Part shown: positions 1 through 5,509 of the stretch, one piece after another
Layout of the letters: every line of letters starts with the position of its first letter
Numbering within the stretch: the stretch's first letter is position 1
From: an uncultured bacterium
GTDB lineage: Bacteria > Bacillota > Clostridia > Lachnospirales > Lachnospiraceae
Length of the DNA stretch: 5,530 nt
Direction: 5' to 3'
Assembly: GCA_905214365.1 (NCBI GenBank)
Contig: CAJMMH010000195.1
Span: forward strand, 1 to 5,530
The notes under the pieces: model-generated
Databases searched by the model: none
What the model saw: only the letters and a program-made list of their open reading frames with translations
What the model was told of the DNA's origin: nothing
Made by a program: the position numbers and the translations under genes

Positions 1-2
1 CG

Positions 3-86
3 GGGAGCGGCAGGGAAATTCTTAAAAATTTGGAAGAAAAGGACTTGCTATATTTCCATAAATCATGTAAAATAAGTATTGGTTGA
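3..86 (+). CDS. Possible 3' end of an upstream gene, winged-helix-like tail
   Basis: This frame is open from the left edge to a TGA at 84-86 and gives 27 residues. They read as a charged amphipathic helix (REILKNLEEKDLL) followed by a short basic strand-like end (YFHKSCKISIG). That pattern resembles the recognition helix and wing at the C-terminus of Crp/Fnr-type or other winged-helix regulators, but 27 residues are too few to assign a family. A second frame (1-75, ending in TAA) is also open but looks less protein-like. If real, the gene ends about 130 nt before gap, and the gap promoter overlaps its last codons. It could equally be chance reading through intergenic DNA. Confidence 0.3.
   Translation, partial: GSGREILKNLEEKDLLYFHKSCKISIG
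45..73 (+). promoter_or_regulatory. Putative sigma-A promoter of the glycolytic operon
   Basis: TTGCTA at 45-50 (4 of 6 to the -35 consensus) and TAAAAT at 68-73 (5 of 6 to the -10 consensus) are separated by 17 nt. Transcription would begin near position 80 and leave an untranslated leader of about 140 nt before gap. A second AT-rich stretch with TATATT at 88-93 could serve as an alternative -10, but it lacks a good -35. I see no obvious CggR or CcpA operator. The assignment rests on consensus matching alone. Confidence 0.45.
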
Positions 87-133
87 TTATATTTTAACAA
101 GGGCAGGGTCACTGCGCGCGTAAGTGTGCGGGT

Positions 134-178
134 TCGGAGTTTCCGGGACGCTGCTCCGGCGTGTCTGTTTCGGGCACG
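134..178 (+). other. Structured 5' leader of gap: two adjacent hairpins
   Basis: Two stems abut in the leader. TCGGAG (134-139) pairs with CTCCGG (154-159), including one G-U. CGTGTCT (160-166) pairs with GGGCACG (172-178) around the loop GTTTC, including two G-U pairs. Within the first loop, alternative pairings compete, for example CGGA 135-138 with TCCG 142-145. The segment is GC-rich, while the flanks (about 60-100 and 179-203) are AT-rich. No U-run follows the stems, so this is not a terminator. It may stabilise the mRNA 5' end. I do not recognise a known riboswitch or T-box. Confidence 0.35.
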
Positions 179-203
179 TAAAATATAAATCTTTAATTTT
201 CTC

Positions 204-209
204 AGGAGG
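204..209 (+). promoter_or_regulatory. Ribosome binding site that decides the gap start
   Basis: A perfect AGGAGG lies 1 nt before an in-frame ATG at 211 and 10 nt before the ATG at 220. One nucleotide is too close for initiation, so 220 is the likely start. The protein then begins MAVKVAINGFGRIGR, matching the usual GAPDH N-terminus. Extending the frame further upstream to the ATG at 124 would translate the GC-rich leader and is not credible. Confidence 0.85.
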
Positions 210-219
210 AATGAAAATC

Positions 220-1257
220 ATGGCAGTAAAAGTTGCAATTAATGGTTTTGGTCGTATCGGCCGTCTTGCATTCAGACAGATGTTCAACGCTGAGGGTTAT
301 GAAGTAGTTGCTATCAACGATCTGACAAAGCCGTCCATGCTGGCTGATCTTTTAAAGTATGATACCGCTCAGGGCGGATATTGCGGAAAGATCGGTGAGA
401 ATCTTCACACCGTATCCGCAGACGATGAGGCAAACACTCTGACCGTAGACGGAAAGACTCTGACCATCTACAAGGAAGCAGATGCATCCAAGCTTCCGTG
501 GGGTGAGATCGGTGTTGACGTTGTTCTGGAGTGCACCGGCTTCTACACCTCCAAGGCTAAGTCCCAGGCTCATATCGACGCTGGCGCTAAGAAGGTTGTT
601 ATTTCCGCTCCGGCTGGAAGCGACCTGAAGACCATCGTTTACTCTGTAAATGAGAACACCCTGACTGCTGAGGATACCATCATTTCCGCTGCATCCTGCA
701 CCACCAACTGCCTCGCTCCGATGGCTAAGGCTCTGAATGACTACGCTCCGATCCAGAGCGGTATCATGTCCACCATCCACGCTTATACCGGCGACCAGAT
801 GATCCTGGACGGACCGCACAGAAAGGGCGATCTGAGAAGAGCACGTGCAGGCGCTGCTAATATCGTTCCGAACTCCACCGGTGCTGCAAAGGCAATCGGT
901 CTGGTTATTCCGGAGCTGAACGGCAAGCTGATCGGTTCCGCACAGCGTGTTCCGGTTCCGACAGGTTCCACCACCATCCTGACCGCTGTTGTTAAGGGTG
1001 CTGATGTTACCGTTGAGGGAATCAACGCAGCTATGAAGGCTGCTGCTTCCGAGTCCTTCGGATACAACACTGATCCGATCGTATCTTCCGATGTTATCGG
1101 TATGCGTTTCGGTTCTCTGTTTGATGCTACTCAGACTATGGTTTCCAAGCTGGGTGACGATCTGTATCAGGTACAGGTAGTTTCCTGGTATGATAACGAG
1201 AACTCCTACACCAGCCAGATGGTTCGTACCATTAAGTATTTTGCTGAGCTGGCTTAA
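220..1257 (+). CDS. gap: Type I glyceraldehyde-3-phosphate dehydrogenase
   Basis: Cytoplasmic glycolytic enzyme that oxidises and phosphorylates glyceraldehyde-3-phosphate to 1,3-bisphosphoglycerate with reduction of NAD+. The 345-residue product has the expected family length. The Rossmann fold starts with GFGRIGR (9-15), and Asp34 after the second strand (AIND) favours NAD+ over NADP+. The active-site signature ASCTTNCLAP carries catalytic Cys160, and His187 (STIHAYT) is its base partner. The S-loop reads DGPHRKGDLRRARAGA (197-212), slightly longer than the common PHKDLRRAR form; I have seen this variant in clostridial homologues. The C-terminal catalytic domain ends with SWYDNENSY (322-330). 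The ATG at 220 was chosen because AGGAGG sits 10 nt upstream. All 11 proline codons are CCG, a sign of strong codon selection and high expression. It is the first gene of the operon, and pgk follows after 91 nt with a hairpin in between. Confidence 0.98.
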   Translation: MAVKVAINGFGRIGRLAFRQMFNAEGYEVVAINDLTKPSMLADLLKYDTAQGGYCGKIGENLHTVSADDEANTLTVDGKTLTIYKEADASKLPWGEIGVDVVLECTGFYTSKAKSQAHIDAGAKKVVISAPAGSDLKTIVYSVNENTLTAEDTIISAASCTTNCLAPMAKALNDYAPIQSGIMSTIHAYTGDQMILDGPHRKGDLRRARAGAANIVPNSTGAAKAIGLVIPELNGKLIGSAQRVPVPTGSTTILTAVVKGADVTVEGINAAMKAAASESFGYNTDPIVSSDVIGMRFGSLFDATQTMVSKLGDDLYQVQVVSWYDNENSYTSQMVRTIKYFAELA

Positions 1258-1293
1258 TCGGAAGATTTCGTACAATAAGGCAGTAATGACCTC

Positions 1294-1321
1294 AGGGGTC
1301 CGGTCTTAGGACCGGGCCCCT
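1294..1321 (+). other. Strong intercistronic hairpin between gap and pgk
   Basis: GGGGTCCGGTC (1295-1305) pairs with GACCGGGCCCC (1310-1320) around the tetraloop TTAG. There is one G-U pair, and A1294-T1321 adds a twelfth pair. Only TTTC follows, so it is a poor intrinsic terminator and pgk should still be transcribed by readthrough. Likely roles are a partial attenuator that lowers pgk relative to gap, or a 3' stability or processing element protecting the gap message. The structure is seen directly; the function is inferred. Confidence 0.7.
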
Positions 1322-1348
1322 TTCATCGCTAGAAAAGGAGATAATTCC

Positions 1349-2572
1349 ATGTTAAACAAGAAGACTGTTGATGATCTGAAGAATCTGCAGGGAAGAAGAG
1401 TACTTGTCCGCTGCGATTTCAATGTTCCGTTAAAGGATGGCAAGATTACTGATGATACCCGTATCGTTGCAGCTCTGCCGACCATTCAGAAGCTGATCGC
1501 AGGCGGCGCAAAGGTTATCCTTTGCTCTCATCTGGGCAAGGTAAAGAATGGCCCGAATGAAGGCGAGTCCCTGGCTCCGGTTGCAGCAAGACTGTCTGAG
1601 AAGCTTGGCAAGGAAGTTGTTTTTGTTGCTGATTACAATGTAACCGGCGAGGCAGCAACCAAGGCTGTTGCTGAGATGAAGGATGGAGACGTTGTTCTTC
1701 TGCAGAATACCCGTTTCCGCGGCAAGGAAGAGACCAAGAACGGTGAGGAGTTCAGCAAGGAGCTTGCTGATCTGGCAGACGATTATGTTTGCGACGCGTT
1801 CGGTTCTTCCCACAGAGCACATGCTTCTGTTGCAGGCGTTACCAAGTTTATCACTGAGAAGGGCGGCACCAACGCTGTCGGCTATCTGATGGAGAAGGAA
1901 ATCGCGTTCCTTGGCAATGCGGTTGAGAACCCGGTTCGTCCGTTTGTTGCAATCCTGGGCGGCGCAAAGGTTGCTGATAAGCTGAATGTTATTTCTAATC
2001 TGCTTGAGAAGTGCGATACCCTGATCATCGGCGGCGGAATGGCTTATACTTTCTTAAAGGCTCAGGGCAAGGAGATCGGTAAGTCTCTGGTTGATGATAC
2101 CAAGATCGACTACTGCAAGGAGATGATGGAGAAGGCAGAGAAGCTTGGCAAGAAGCTGCTTCTTCCGGTTGATACCACTATCGCTGCTTCCTTCCCGGAT
2201 CCGATCGACGGTCCGGTTGAGGTAAAGAATGTTTCCGTTGACGAGATCCCGGCTGACATGGAAGGTCTGGATATCGGAACTGAGACTGCAAAGCTGTACG
2301 CGGATGCTGTTAAGAGCGCAAAGACCGTTGTTTGGAACGGACCGATGGGCGTATTTGAGAACCCGACTCTGGCAAAGGGTACGATTGCAGTCGCAAAGGC
2401 TCTGGCAGAGACCGACGCAACCACCATCATCGGCGGCGGCGATTCTGCAGCAGCTGTAAACCAGCTTGGATTTGCTGACAAGATGAGCCACATCTCCACC
2501 GGCGGCGGCGCTTCCCTTGAGTTCCTTGAGGGTAAGGAGCTTCCGGGTATTGCGGCAGCAGACGATAAGTAA
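1349..2572 (+). CDS. pgk: Phosphoglycerate kinase
   Basis: Cytoplasmic enzyme that transfers the acyl phosphate of 1,3-bisphosphoglycerate to ADP, giving ATP and 3-phosphoglycerate. The 407 residues are typical for the monomeric bacterial form. The N-terminal substrate domain shows RCDFNVP (21-27, with Arg21, Asp23 and Asn25), Arg38, SHLGK (60-64), NTRFR (120-124) and SSHRAHAS (153-160). The C-terminal nucleotide domain shows GGAKVADK (204-211), GGGMAYTF (228-235), WNGPMGVFE (329-337) and GGGDSAAAV (362-370), and the chain closes with STGGGASLEFLEG (383-395). SHLGK replaces the more usual SHLGR, a conservative change. AAGGAG lies 8 nt before the ATG. It is second in the operon, 91 nt after gap, and tpiA follows after 124 nt. 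No defects were seen. Confidence 0.98.
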   Translation: MLNKKTVDDLKNLQGRRVLVRCDFNVPLKDGKITDDTRIVAALPTIQKLIAGGAKVILCSHLGKVKNGPNEGESLAPVAARLSEKLGKEVVFVADYNVTGEAATKAVAEMKDGDVVLLQNTRFRGKEETKNGEEFSKELADLADDYVCDAFGSSHRAHASVAGVTKFITEKGGTNAVGYLMEKEIAFLGNAVENPVRPFVAILGGAKVADKLNVISNLLEKCDTLIIGGGMAYTFLKAQGKEIGKSLVDDTKIDYCKEMMEKAEKLGKKLLLPVDTTIAASFPDPIDGPVEVKNVSVDEIPADMEGLDIGTETAKLYADAVKSAKTVVWNGPMGVFENPTLAKGTIAVAKALAETDATTIIGGGDSAAAVNQLGFADKMSHISTGGGASLEFLEGKELPGIAAADDK

Positions 2573-2619
2573 TTGGATCCGGTTATCCGGAAATACAATT
2601 CAGGATTTGATAATCAGAA

Positions 2620-2643
2620 CCTGGGGCGGCGTGCCGCCTCAGG
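2620..2643 (+). other. Strong intercistronic hairpin between pgk and tpiA
   Basis: CCTGGGGCGG (2620-2629) pairs with CCGCCTCAGG (2634-2643) around the tetraloop CGTG, giving ten pairs including one G-U. The following bases (ATTTCTC) are not a proper U-run, so full termination is unlikely. Its position between cistrons and its strength mirror the gap-pgk hairpin. It probably affects mRNA stability, processing or partial attenuation. The 9-mer TCAGGATTT occurs at 2600-2608 and again at 2639-2647, spanning the end of the right arm. The first copy could therefore offer an alternative CAGG partner for the left arm. Confidence 0.65.
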
Positions 2644-2648
2644 ATTTC

Positions 2649-2675
2649 TCAGAGTATGGCAAAATGCGGCTCTGA
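2649..2675 (+). other. Weak hairpin just before the tpiA ribosome binding site
   Basis: TCAGAG (2649-2654) pairs exactly with CTCTGA (2670-2675) over a 15-nt loop. It ends 8 nt before the GAGGAG at 2683-2688. Six pairs with a long loop is modest and may be chance. If formed, it would leave the binding site unpaired and accessible. Confidence 0.25.
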
Positions 2676-2696
2676 AGATACAGAGGAGATACAGAC

Positions 2697-3449
2697 ATGG
2701 CAAGAAAGAAGATTATTGCAGGAAACTGGAAAATGAACATGACTCCGTCCCAGGCAGTTTCACTGGTTGAGACGCTGAAGCCGTTAGTAAAGAACGATGA
2801 GGTTGACGTAGTATTCTGCGTACCTGCAATCGATCTGGTACCGGTACTGGAGGCTGCAAAGGGAACCAACATTGAGATTGGTGCTGAGAACATGTACTTC
2901 GAGGAAAAGGGCGCATACACCGGCGAGATTGCTCCGGCAATGCTGACCGACATCGGTGTAAAGTACGTCATCATCGGACATTCCGAGAGAAGAGAGTACT
3001 TCGCAGAGACCGATGAGACCGTAAATAAGAAGGTTCTGAAGGCATTCGAGCATGGCCTGACCCCGATCATCTGCTGCGGCGAGTCCTTAAAGCAGAGAGA
3101 GCAGGGCATCACCATCGACTGGATCCGCCAGCAGATCAAGATTGCGTTCCAGGGAGTAACCGCAGAGCAGGCGAAGATCGCTGTTGTTGCTTATGAGCCG
3201 ATCTGGGCAATCGGAACCGGTAAGGTAGCTACTACAGAGCAGGCAGAAGAGGTTTGCGCAGCAATCCGTGTCTGCATCGGTGAGATCTATGATGAGGCAA
3301 CTGCAGGCGCAATCCGTATCCAGTACGGCGGCAGTGTAAGTGCGGCAAGTGCTCCGGAGCTGTTCGCGCAGCCGGATATCGACGGCGGTTTAGTAGGCGG
3401 CGCTTCCCTGAAGCCTGACTTCGGCAAGATTGTAAACTATAACAAATAA
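2697..3449 (+). CDS. tpiA: Triose-phosphate isomerase
   Basis: Cytoplasmic TIM-barrel enzyme that interconverts dihydroxyacetone phosphate and glyceraldehyde-3-phosphate, supplying the substrate of the GAPDH encoded upstream. The 250 residues match the usual length. The start MARKKIIAGNWKMN holds Asn10 and the catalytic-site Lys12. The electrophile His95 lies in GHSERRE (94-100). The catalytic base Glu167 lies in AYEPIWAIGTGKVAT (165-179), which includes the mobile phosphate-gripping loop 6. YGGSV (210-214) and GLVGGASL (231-238) form the remaining phosphate-binding site. GAGGAG lies 8 nt before the ATG. Proline codons are again mostly CCG, with a few CCT. The gene is third in the operon and only 14 nt separate it from gpmI, so those two are surely cotranscribed and probably translationally linked. 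Confidence 0.98.
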   Translation: MARKKIIAGNWKMNMTPSQAVSLVETLKPLVKNDEVDVVFCVPAIDLVPVLEAAKGTNIEIGAENMYFEEKGAYTGEIAPAMLTDIGVKYVIIGHSERREYFAETDETVNKKVLKAFEHGLTPIICCGESLKQREQGITIDWIRQQIKIAFQGVTAEQAKIAVVAYEPIWAIGTGKVATTEQAEEVCAAIRVCIGEIYDEATAGAIRIQYGGSVSAASAPELFAQPDIDGGLVGGASLKPDFGKIVNYNK

Positions 3450-3463
3450 AAAGAGGAACAGAC

Positions 3464-5008
3464 ATGAGCAAGAAACCAACCGTGTTAATGATCCTTGACG
3501 GATACGGTTTAAATGACAGAACAGACGGCAATGCTATCGCAATGGCAAAGACCCCGGTTATGGACGAGTTGGAAGCAACCTGCCCGTTTGTTAAGGGATT
3601 GGCAAGCGGACTGGCAGTCGGACTTCCGGACGGTCAGATGGGCAATTCTGAGGTAGGCCACCTGAACATGGGCGCAGGACGCATCGTGTACCAGGAGCTG
3701 ACCCGCATTACCAAGTCTATCCAGGACGGAGATTTCTTTGAGAATCCGGCGCTTCTTTCCGCAGTTGAGAACTGCAAAAAGAACAATTCCGCGCTGCACC
3801 TGATGGGTCTGGTATCGGACGGCGGCGTTCACAGCCACATTACGCATATATACGGACTGCTTGAACTGGCAAAGAAGCATGGACTGGAAAAGGTATTCAT
3901 TCACTGCTTCCTCGACGGTCGTGACACGCCTCCGGCTTCCGGCAAGGGCTATGTTGTCGCTCTGATGGATAAGTGCAAGGAGCTCGGCGTCGGTCAGGTG
4001 GCGTCTGTGATGGGACGTTACTATGCAATGGATCGTGACAACCGCTGGGACCGTGTGGAGAAGGCGTACCGCGCACTTCGTTTTGGCGAGGGCGAGCAGG
4101 CAGCCTGCGGCGCATGCGGCATTCAGGCTTCCTATGATAAGGAAGTTACCGACGAGTTTGTTCTTCCGACTGTTGTAGCGAAGGACGGCAAGGCGGTTGG
4201 AACCGTTCAGGACGGTGATTCCGTAATCTTCTTCAACTTCCGTCCGGATCGCGCAAGAGAGATGACTCACGCGTTCTGTGACAATGAGTTCACTGGCTTT
4301 GATCGCGGAAGCAGACCGCAGGTAACTTACGTTTGCTTTACCGATTATGACGCGACCATCCCGAACAAGGAAGTTGCGTTTAAGAAGGAAGAGATTGTCA
4401 ATACCTTCGGACAGTTCCTGGCAGACAACGGCCTGACACAGGCACGTATCGCTGAGACCGAGAAGTATGCACATGTAACCTTCTTCTTCAACGGCGGCGT
4501 TGAGACCCCAAACAAGGGCGAGGACCGTATCCTGGTAAAGTCTCCGAAGGTTGCAACCTATGACCTGCAGCCGGAGATGAGCGCTTACACTGTCTGCGAC
4601 AAGCTGACGGATGCGATCCGTTCCGGCAAGTATGATGTGATTATCATCAACTTCGCAAATCCGGATATGGTAGGTCATACCGGTGTAATCTCTGCGGCAG
4701 TAAAGGCAATTGAGGTTGTTGACGAGTGCGTCGGCAAGGCAGTTGCGGCGCTGAAGGAAGTCGGCGGTCAAATGTTTATCTGTGCTGACCACGGAAACGC
4801 AGAGCAGATGATTGACTACACAACCGGTCAGCCGCACACCGCGCATACCACCAACCCGGTTCCATTCATTCTGGTGAACGCAGATCCTTCATACACCCTC
4901 AGAGAGGGCGGTTGTCTGGCCGATATCGCTCCGACTCTGATCGAGCTGATGGATCTTGAACAGCCGAAGGAAATGACCGGAAAGAGCCTTCTGGTTCGTG
5001 TAAAGTAA
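3464..5008 (+). CDS. gpmI: 2,3-bisphosphoglycerate-independent phosphoglycerate mutase
   Basis: Cytoplasmic enzyme of the alkaline-phosphatase superfamily that isomerises 3- and 2-phosphoglycerate through a phosphoserine, using two Mn2+ ions. The 514 residues fit the family. Metal ligands are visible: Asp12 (LDGYG), the nucleophile Ser62 (GNSEVGH), Asp401 and His405 (NPDMVGHTG), Asp442-His443 (ADHGN) and His461 (TAHTTNP). The inserted transferase domain carries substrate residues His123 (GGVHSH), Arg153-Asp154 (DGRDTPP), Arg185 and Arg191 (GRYYAMDR), Arg260 and Arg263 (FRPDRAR) and Lys334 (ETEKYAH). A CGAC (CxxC) pair at 215-218 is unremarked in the family as far as I recall. The ATG follows AGAGG by 7 nt and lies 14 nt after tpiA. 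It is the last gene before the operon terminator; enolase is not adjacent. Confidence 0.98.
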   Translation: MSKKPTVLMILDGYGLNDRTDGNAIAMAKTPVMDELEATCPFVKGLASGLAVGLPDGQMGNSEVGHLNMGAGRIVYQELTRITKSIQDGDFFENPALLSAVENCKKNNSALHLMGLVSDGGVHSHITHIYGLLELAKKHGLEKVFIHCFLDGRDTPPASGKGYVVALMDKCKELGVGQVASVMGRYYAMDRDNRWDRVEKAYRALRFGEGEQAACGACGIQASYDKEVTDEFVLPTVVAKDGKAVGTVQDGDSVIFFNFRPDRAREMTHAFCDNEFTGFDRGSRPQVTYVCFTDYDATIPNKEVAFKKEEIVNTFGQFLADNGLTQARIAETEKYAHVTFFFNGGVETPNKGEDRILVKSPKVATYDLQPEMSAYTVCDKLTDAIRSGKYDVIIINFANPDMVGHTGVISAAVKAIEVVDECVGKAVAALKEVGGQMFICADHGNAEQMIDYTTGQPHTAHTTNPVPFILVNADPSYTLREGGCLADIAPTLIELMDLEQPKEMTGKSLLVRVK

Positions 5009-5036
5009 GCTGCAATTTTGGAAAAGGATGGCGAAC

Positions 5037-5073
5037 CTCATTTCGGGCTGCGCGGCGCGTAAGCAGAAATGGG
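5037..5073 (+). other. Hairpin in the gpmI 3' untranslated region
   Basis: CTCATTTC (5037-5044) pairs with GAAATGGG (5066-5073), eight pairs including one G-U, around a GC-rich loop of 21 nt. An alternative uses CTGC (5048-5051) with GCAG (5063-5066). No U-run follows. It lies between the gpmI stop and the terminator, and could act as a stability element or be incidental. Confidence 0.35.
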
Positions 5074-5098
5074 CGGACGATCCGTTACAGACAAAAAT

Positions 5099-5136
5099 AC
5101 GCATGTTCCGATTGCGGTCGGGGCATGCGTTTTTTT
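5099..5136 (+). terminator. Rho-independent terminator of the operon, possibly bidirectional
   Basis: ACGCATGTTCCGA (5099-5111) pairs with TCGGGGCATGCGT (5118-5130), 13 pairs including two G-U, around the loop TTGCGG. Seven T residues follow (5130-5136), the first being the last base of the stem. The 5' flank has AAAAA at 5093-5097, which reads as a T-run on the opposite strand, so the same stem could stop transcription arriving from the right. It lies 90 nt after the gpmI stop. Confidence 0.92.
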
Positions 5137-5218
5137 GTTACGGTGCGGTCGGTGCGCCGTCATCATGTGTGTGGTGATCATGCATGCGACACTGTATGTA
5201 CGTAAGCCGGATGCTTCT

Positions 5219-5234
5219 GCAGATGGATATCTGC
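5219..5234. repeat. Perfect inverted repeat GCAGAT-GGAT-ATCTGC
   Basis: Six-base arms (5219-5224 and 5229-5234) flank the 4-base spacer GGAT. It could be a small operator or a cruciform/hairpin. There is no U-run and no adjacent gene to link it to. Its function is unknown. Confidence 0.4.
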
Positions 5235-5266
5235 TGTAATGACGTGAAAATAGTATGAATGTGACC

Positions 5267-5280
5267 TTGCAAAATTGCAA
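5267..5280. repeat. Tandem TTGCAA palindromes
   Basis: TTGCAA, itself a 6-base palindrome, occurs at 5267-5272 and 5275-5280 with AA between. The arrangement is dyad-symmetric and operator-like. The first copy could also be a weak -35, with TATGTT at 5289-5294 after 16 nt, but no gene start follows at a sensible distance. Confidence 0.35.
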
Positions 5281-5338
5281 TAAAAGACTATGTTTGGAAA
5301 GAAAAACCGTTTAAAACAGAGAAAAAGACGGATGAAAA

Positions 5339-5347
5339 TGATAGAAT
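5339..5347 (+). promoter_or_regulatory. Possible extended -10 promoter element
   Basis: TGATAGAAT matches the extended -10 form TG-N-TATAAT with one mismatch. There is no clear -35 at the expected distance. If used, transcription would start near 5354 and run toward the candidate TTG start at 5510. The evidence is weak because the region is AT-rich. Confidence 0.2.
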
Positions 5348-5352
5348 CGTAC

Positions 5353-5390
5353 GAAAACGAAACGCTGGCAGGACGTTTCTGAAAACGAAA
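5353..5390. repeat. Direct GAAAACGAAA repeat enclosing an inverted repeat
   Basis: GAAAACGAAA occurs at 5353-5362 and 5381-5390, a 28-base offset. Between and overlapping them, GAAACG (5359-5364) and CGTTTC (5374-5379) form a 6-base inverted repeat with a 9-base spacer. It lies just after the candidate extended -10, where an operator could sit. A-rich composition makes a chance direct repeat plausible. Confidence 0.3.
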
Positions 5391-5509
5391 ATATCAATCT
5401 TTTGACTGGTGTTTTGCAGGAAATCGCTAAAATATCAAGAATCGGAAATACTTTGGAGACTGCAATCAGGCAGAGCAAAACAAAAACATAGAAGGATGGT
5501 AGGACATTT

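Noticed and set aside
124..219. N-terminal extension of gap to the ATG at 124
   Set aside because: There is no ribosome binding site there. It would translate the GC-rich structured leader and add 32 residues absent from GAPDHs.
352..1275. 307-codon minus-strand ORF opposite gap
   Set aside because: Shadow of gap produced by its biased codons; Ser/Asn/Gly-rich translation without family features.
2110..2598. 162-codon minus-strand ORF opposite the pgk end
   Set aside because: Shadow of pgk; Ser/Ala-rich translation with no family signature.
2573..2599. Internal promoter TTGGAT - TACAAT before tpiA
   Set aside because: The spacer is only 15 nt and the -35 is weak; readthrough from the main promoter explains tpiA expression.
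2573..2770. 65-codon + ORF across the pgk-tpiA spacer
   Set aside because: Poor composition, no ribosome binding site, and it overlaps tpiA in another frame and the hairpin.
3509..4846. 445-codon minus-strand ORF opposite gpmI
   Set aside because: It lies wholly inside a clearly functional gene. Strong codon bias on the + strand depletes antisense stops, and the translation shows no recognisable domain.
5038..5280. 80-codon minus-strand ORF downstream of gpmI
   Set aside because: It runs straight through the operon terminator stem, and its translation looks random.
5402..5433. TTGACT / TAAAAT promoter pair
   Set aside because: The spacer is 20 nt, too long for a normal sigma-A promoter, in AT-rich DNA where such hexamers are common.
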